Below, one piece after another: positions 6,173 through 6,325 of a DNA stretch of 6,325 nt. Positions within the stretch are counted from its first letter, which is position 1. Each line of letters starts with the position of its first letter. Source of the stretch: Betaproteobacteria bacterium (GTDB taxonomy: Bacteria > Pseudomonadota > Gammaproteobacteria > Burkholderiales > Nitrosomonadaceae). Below the pieces are notes generated by a model. That model was not told the origin of the DNA and ran no database searches. It saw nothing but the letters and a program-made list of their open reading frames with translations. The stretch lies in assembly GCA_022601315.1 (NCBI GenBank), contig JAHZIU010000299.1, positions 1 through 6,325 of the forward strand, given 5' to 3'. Position numbers and translations under genes: made by a program.

Positions 6173-6200
6173 TTCATATTTTTCCGGTTTGTCTTATATT
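6173..6200 (+). promoter_or_regulatory. Candidate promoter of the TetR-family gene
   Basis: TTCATA (6173-6178; 4 of 6 matches to TTGACA) and TATATT (6195-6200; 5 of 6 to TATAAT) are separated by 16 nt and lie upstream of the Shine-Dalgarno at 6226-6230. The 19-nt palindrome ends exactly at the base before the -35, which would allow repression by occlusion. The region is AT-rich, so chance matches are easy. Confidence 0.4.
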
Positions 6201-6225
6201 TAAATGTTAAATAATAAGTAAAAGT

Positions 6226-6230
6226 AAGGA
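6226..6230 (+). promoter_or_regulatory. Shine-Dalgarno for the TetR-family gene
   Basis: AAGGA lies 9 nt before the ATG at 6240 and supports that start for a gene that is otherwise mostly outside the window. Confidence 0.7.
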
Positions 6231-6239
6231 ATAAGTTAT

Positions 6240-6325
6240 ATGAAATTAGGTCGGCCACGTGAATATGATTTTGAAGATATACTTGAAAAAGCCATGCAGC
6301 TATTTTGGCGTAAAGGGTATGATGA
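6240..6325 (+). CDS. TetR/AcrR-family transcriptional regulator, N-terminus only
   Basis: Twenty-eight complete codons are visible before the window ends, reading MKLGRPREYDFEDILEKAM followed by QLFWRKGYD. The GRPR-E-[YF]-[DE] opening and the ALxLFWxKGY pattern are characteristic of the first helix of the TetR/AcrR DNA-binding domain, particularly the subgroup with an N-terminal GRPR arm that reaches into the minor groove. The helix-turn-helix itself and the ligand-binding domain lie beyond the window, so the ligand and targets are unknown. A good Shine-Dalgarno and an upstream palindrome cluster suggest an intact, autoregulated gene. It is divergent from the small membrane-protein gene, which is therefore a candidate target, as are genes further right that are not seen here. 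Confidence 0.85.
   Translation, partial: MKLGRPREYDFEDILEKAMQLFWRKGYD

Noticed and set aside
6029..6214. A 61-codon + strand ORF in the divergent region before the TetR gene
   Set aside because: It lies across the palindromes and hairpins, has no Shine-Dalgarno, and its Cys/Phe/His-rich composition looks like translated AT-rich noncoding DNA.
1..6325. CRISPR array, tRNA, rRNA or prophage genes
   Set aside because: I saw no regularly spaced direct repeats, no tRNA-like cloverleaf and no phage proteins. XerC has housekeeping features and context rather than those of a phage integrase.

Overview
This is a bacterial chromosomal segment of moderate-to-low GC, densely coded on the + strand over its first 5.5 kb. 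The order dapF, DUF484 gene, xerC, hslV, hslU, followed by an EVE-domain gene and a TauE/SafE-type permease, together with the protein sequences, points to a proteobacterium. A betaproteobacterium of the Nitrosomonadales/Methylophilales type seems most likely, but that is an inference from gene order and general sequence character, not from a database search.

Layout. Positions 1-522 hold the C-terminal two thirds of diaminopimelate epimerase (dapF), cut by the window start. Next come a DUF484 protein (551-1255) and the tyrosine recombinase XerC (1239-2141), whose start overlaps the DUF484 stop by 17 nt. A short gap with a perfect TATAAT box leads into hslV (2211-2732) and hslU (2790-4121), the peptidase and the ATPase unfoldase of the HslVU protease. 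All catalytic residues that can be checked are present. A 9-bp-stem imperfect hairpin lies between hslU and the EVE gene (4224-4679). The TauE/SafE permease (4705-5505) closes the + strand block.

The last 800 bases are different: AT-rich, sparsely coded and full of inverted repeats. A 153-bp element (5599-5751) has 18-bp terminal inverted repeats with one mismatch and is flanked on both sides by TTAA. This is the architecture of a MITE with piggyBac/IS1380-style target choice. Its right end supplies the last seven codons and the stop of a small minus-strand gene for a single-pass membrane protein (5727-5969). Joining the flanks at one TTAA restores a plausible 76-aa version. Beyond this lies a divergent intergenic region with a perfect 19-nt palindrome and several TTTGTC half-sites, just upstream of a TetR-family regulator gene that starts at 6240 and runs off the window.

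Functionally the left part is housekeeping: lysine/peptidoglycan precursor synthesis, chromosome dimer resolution and protein quality control. The right part looks like an accessory boundary. The most novel items are the TTAA-flanked mini-element, the gene end it remodelled, and the operator-like repeat cluster before the TetR gene.
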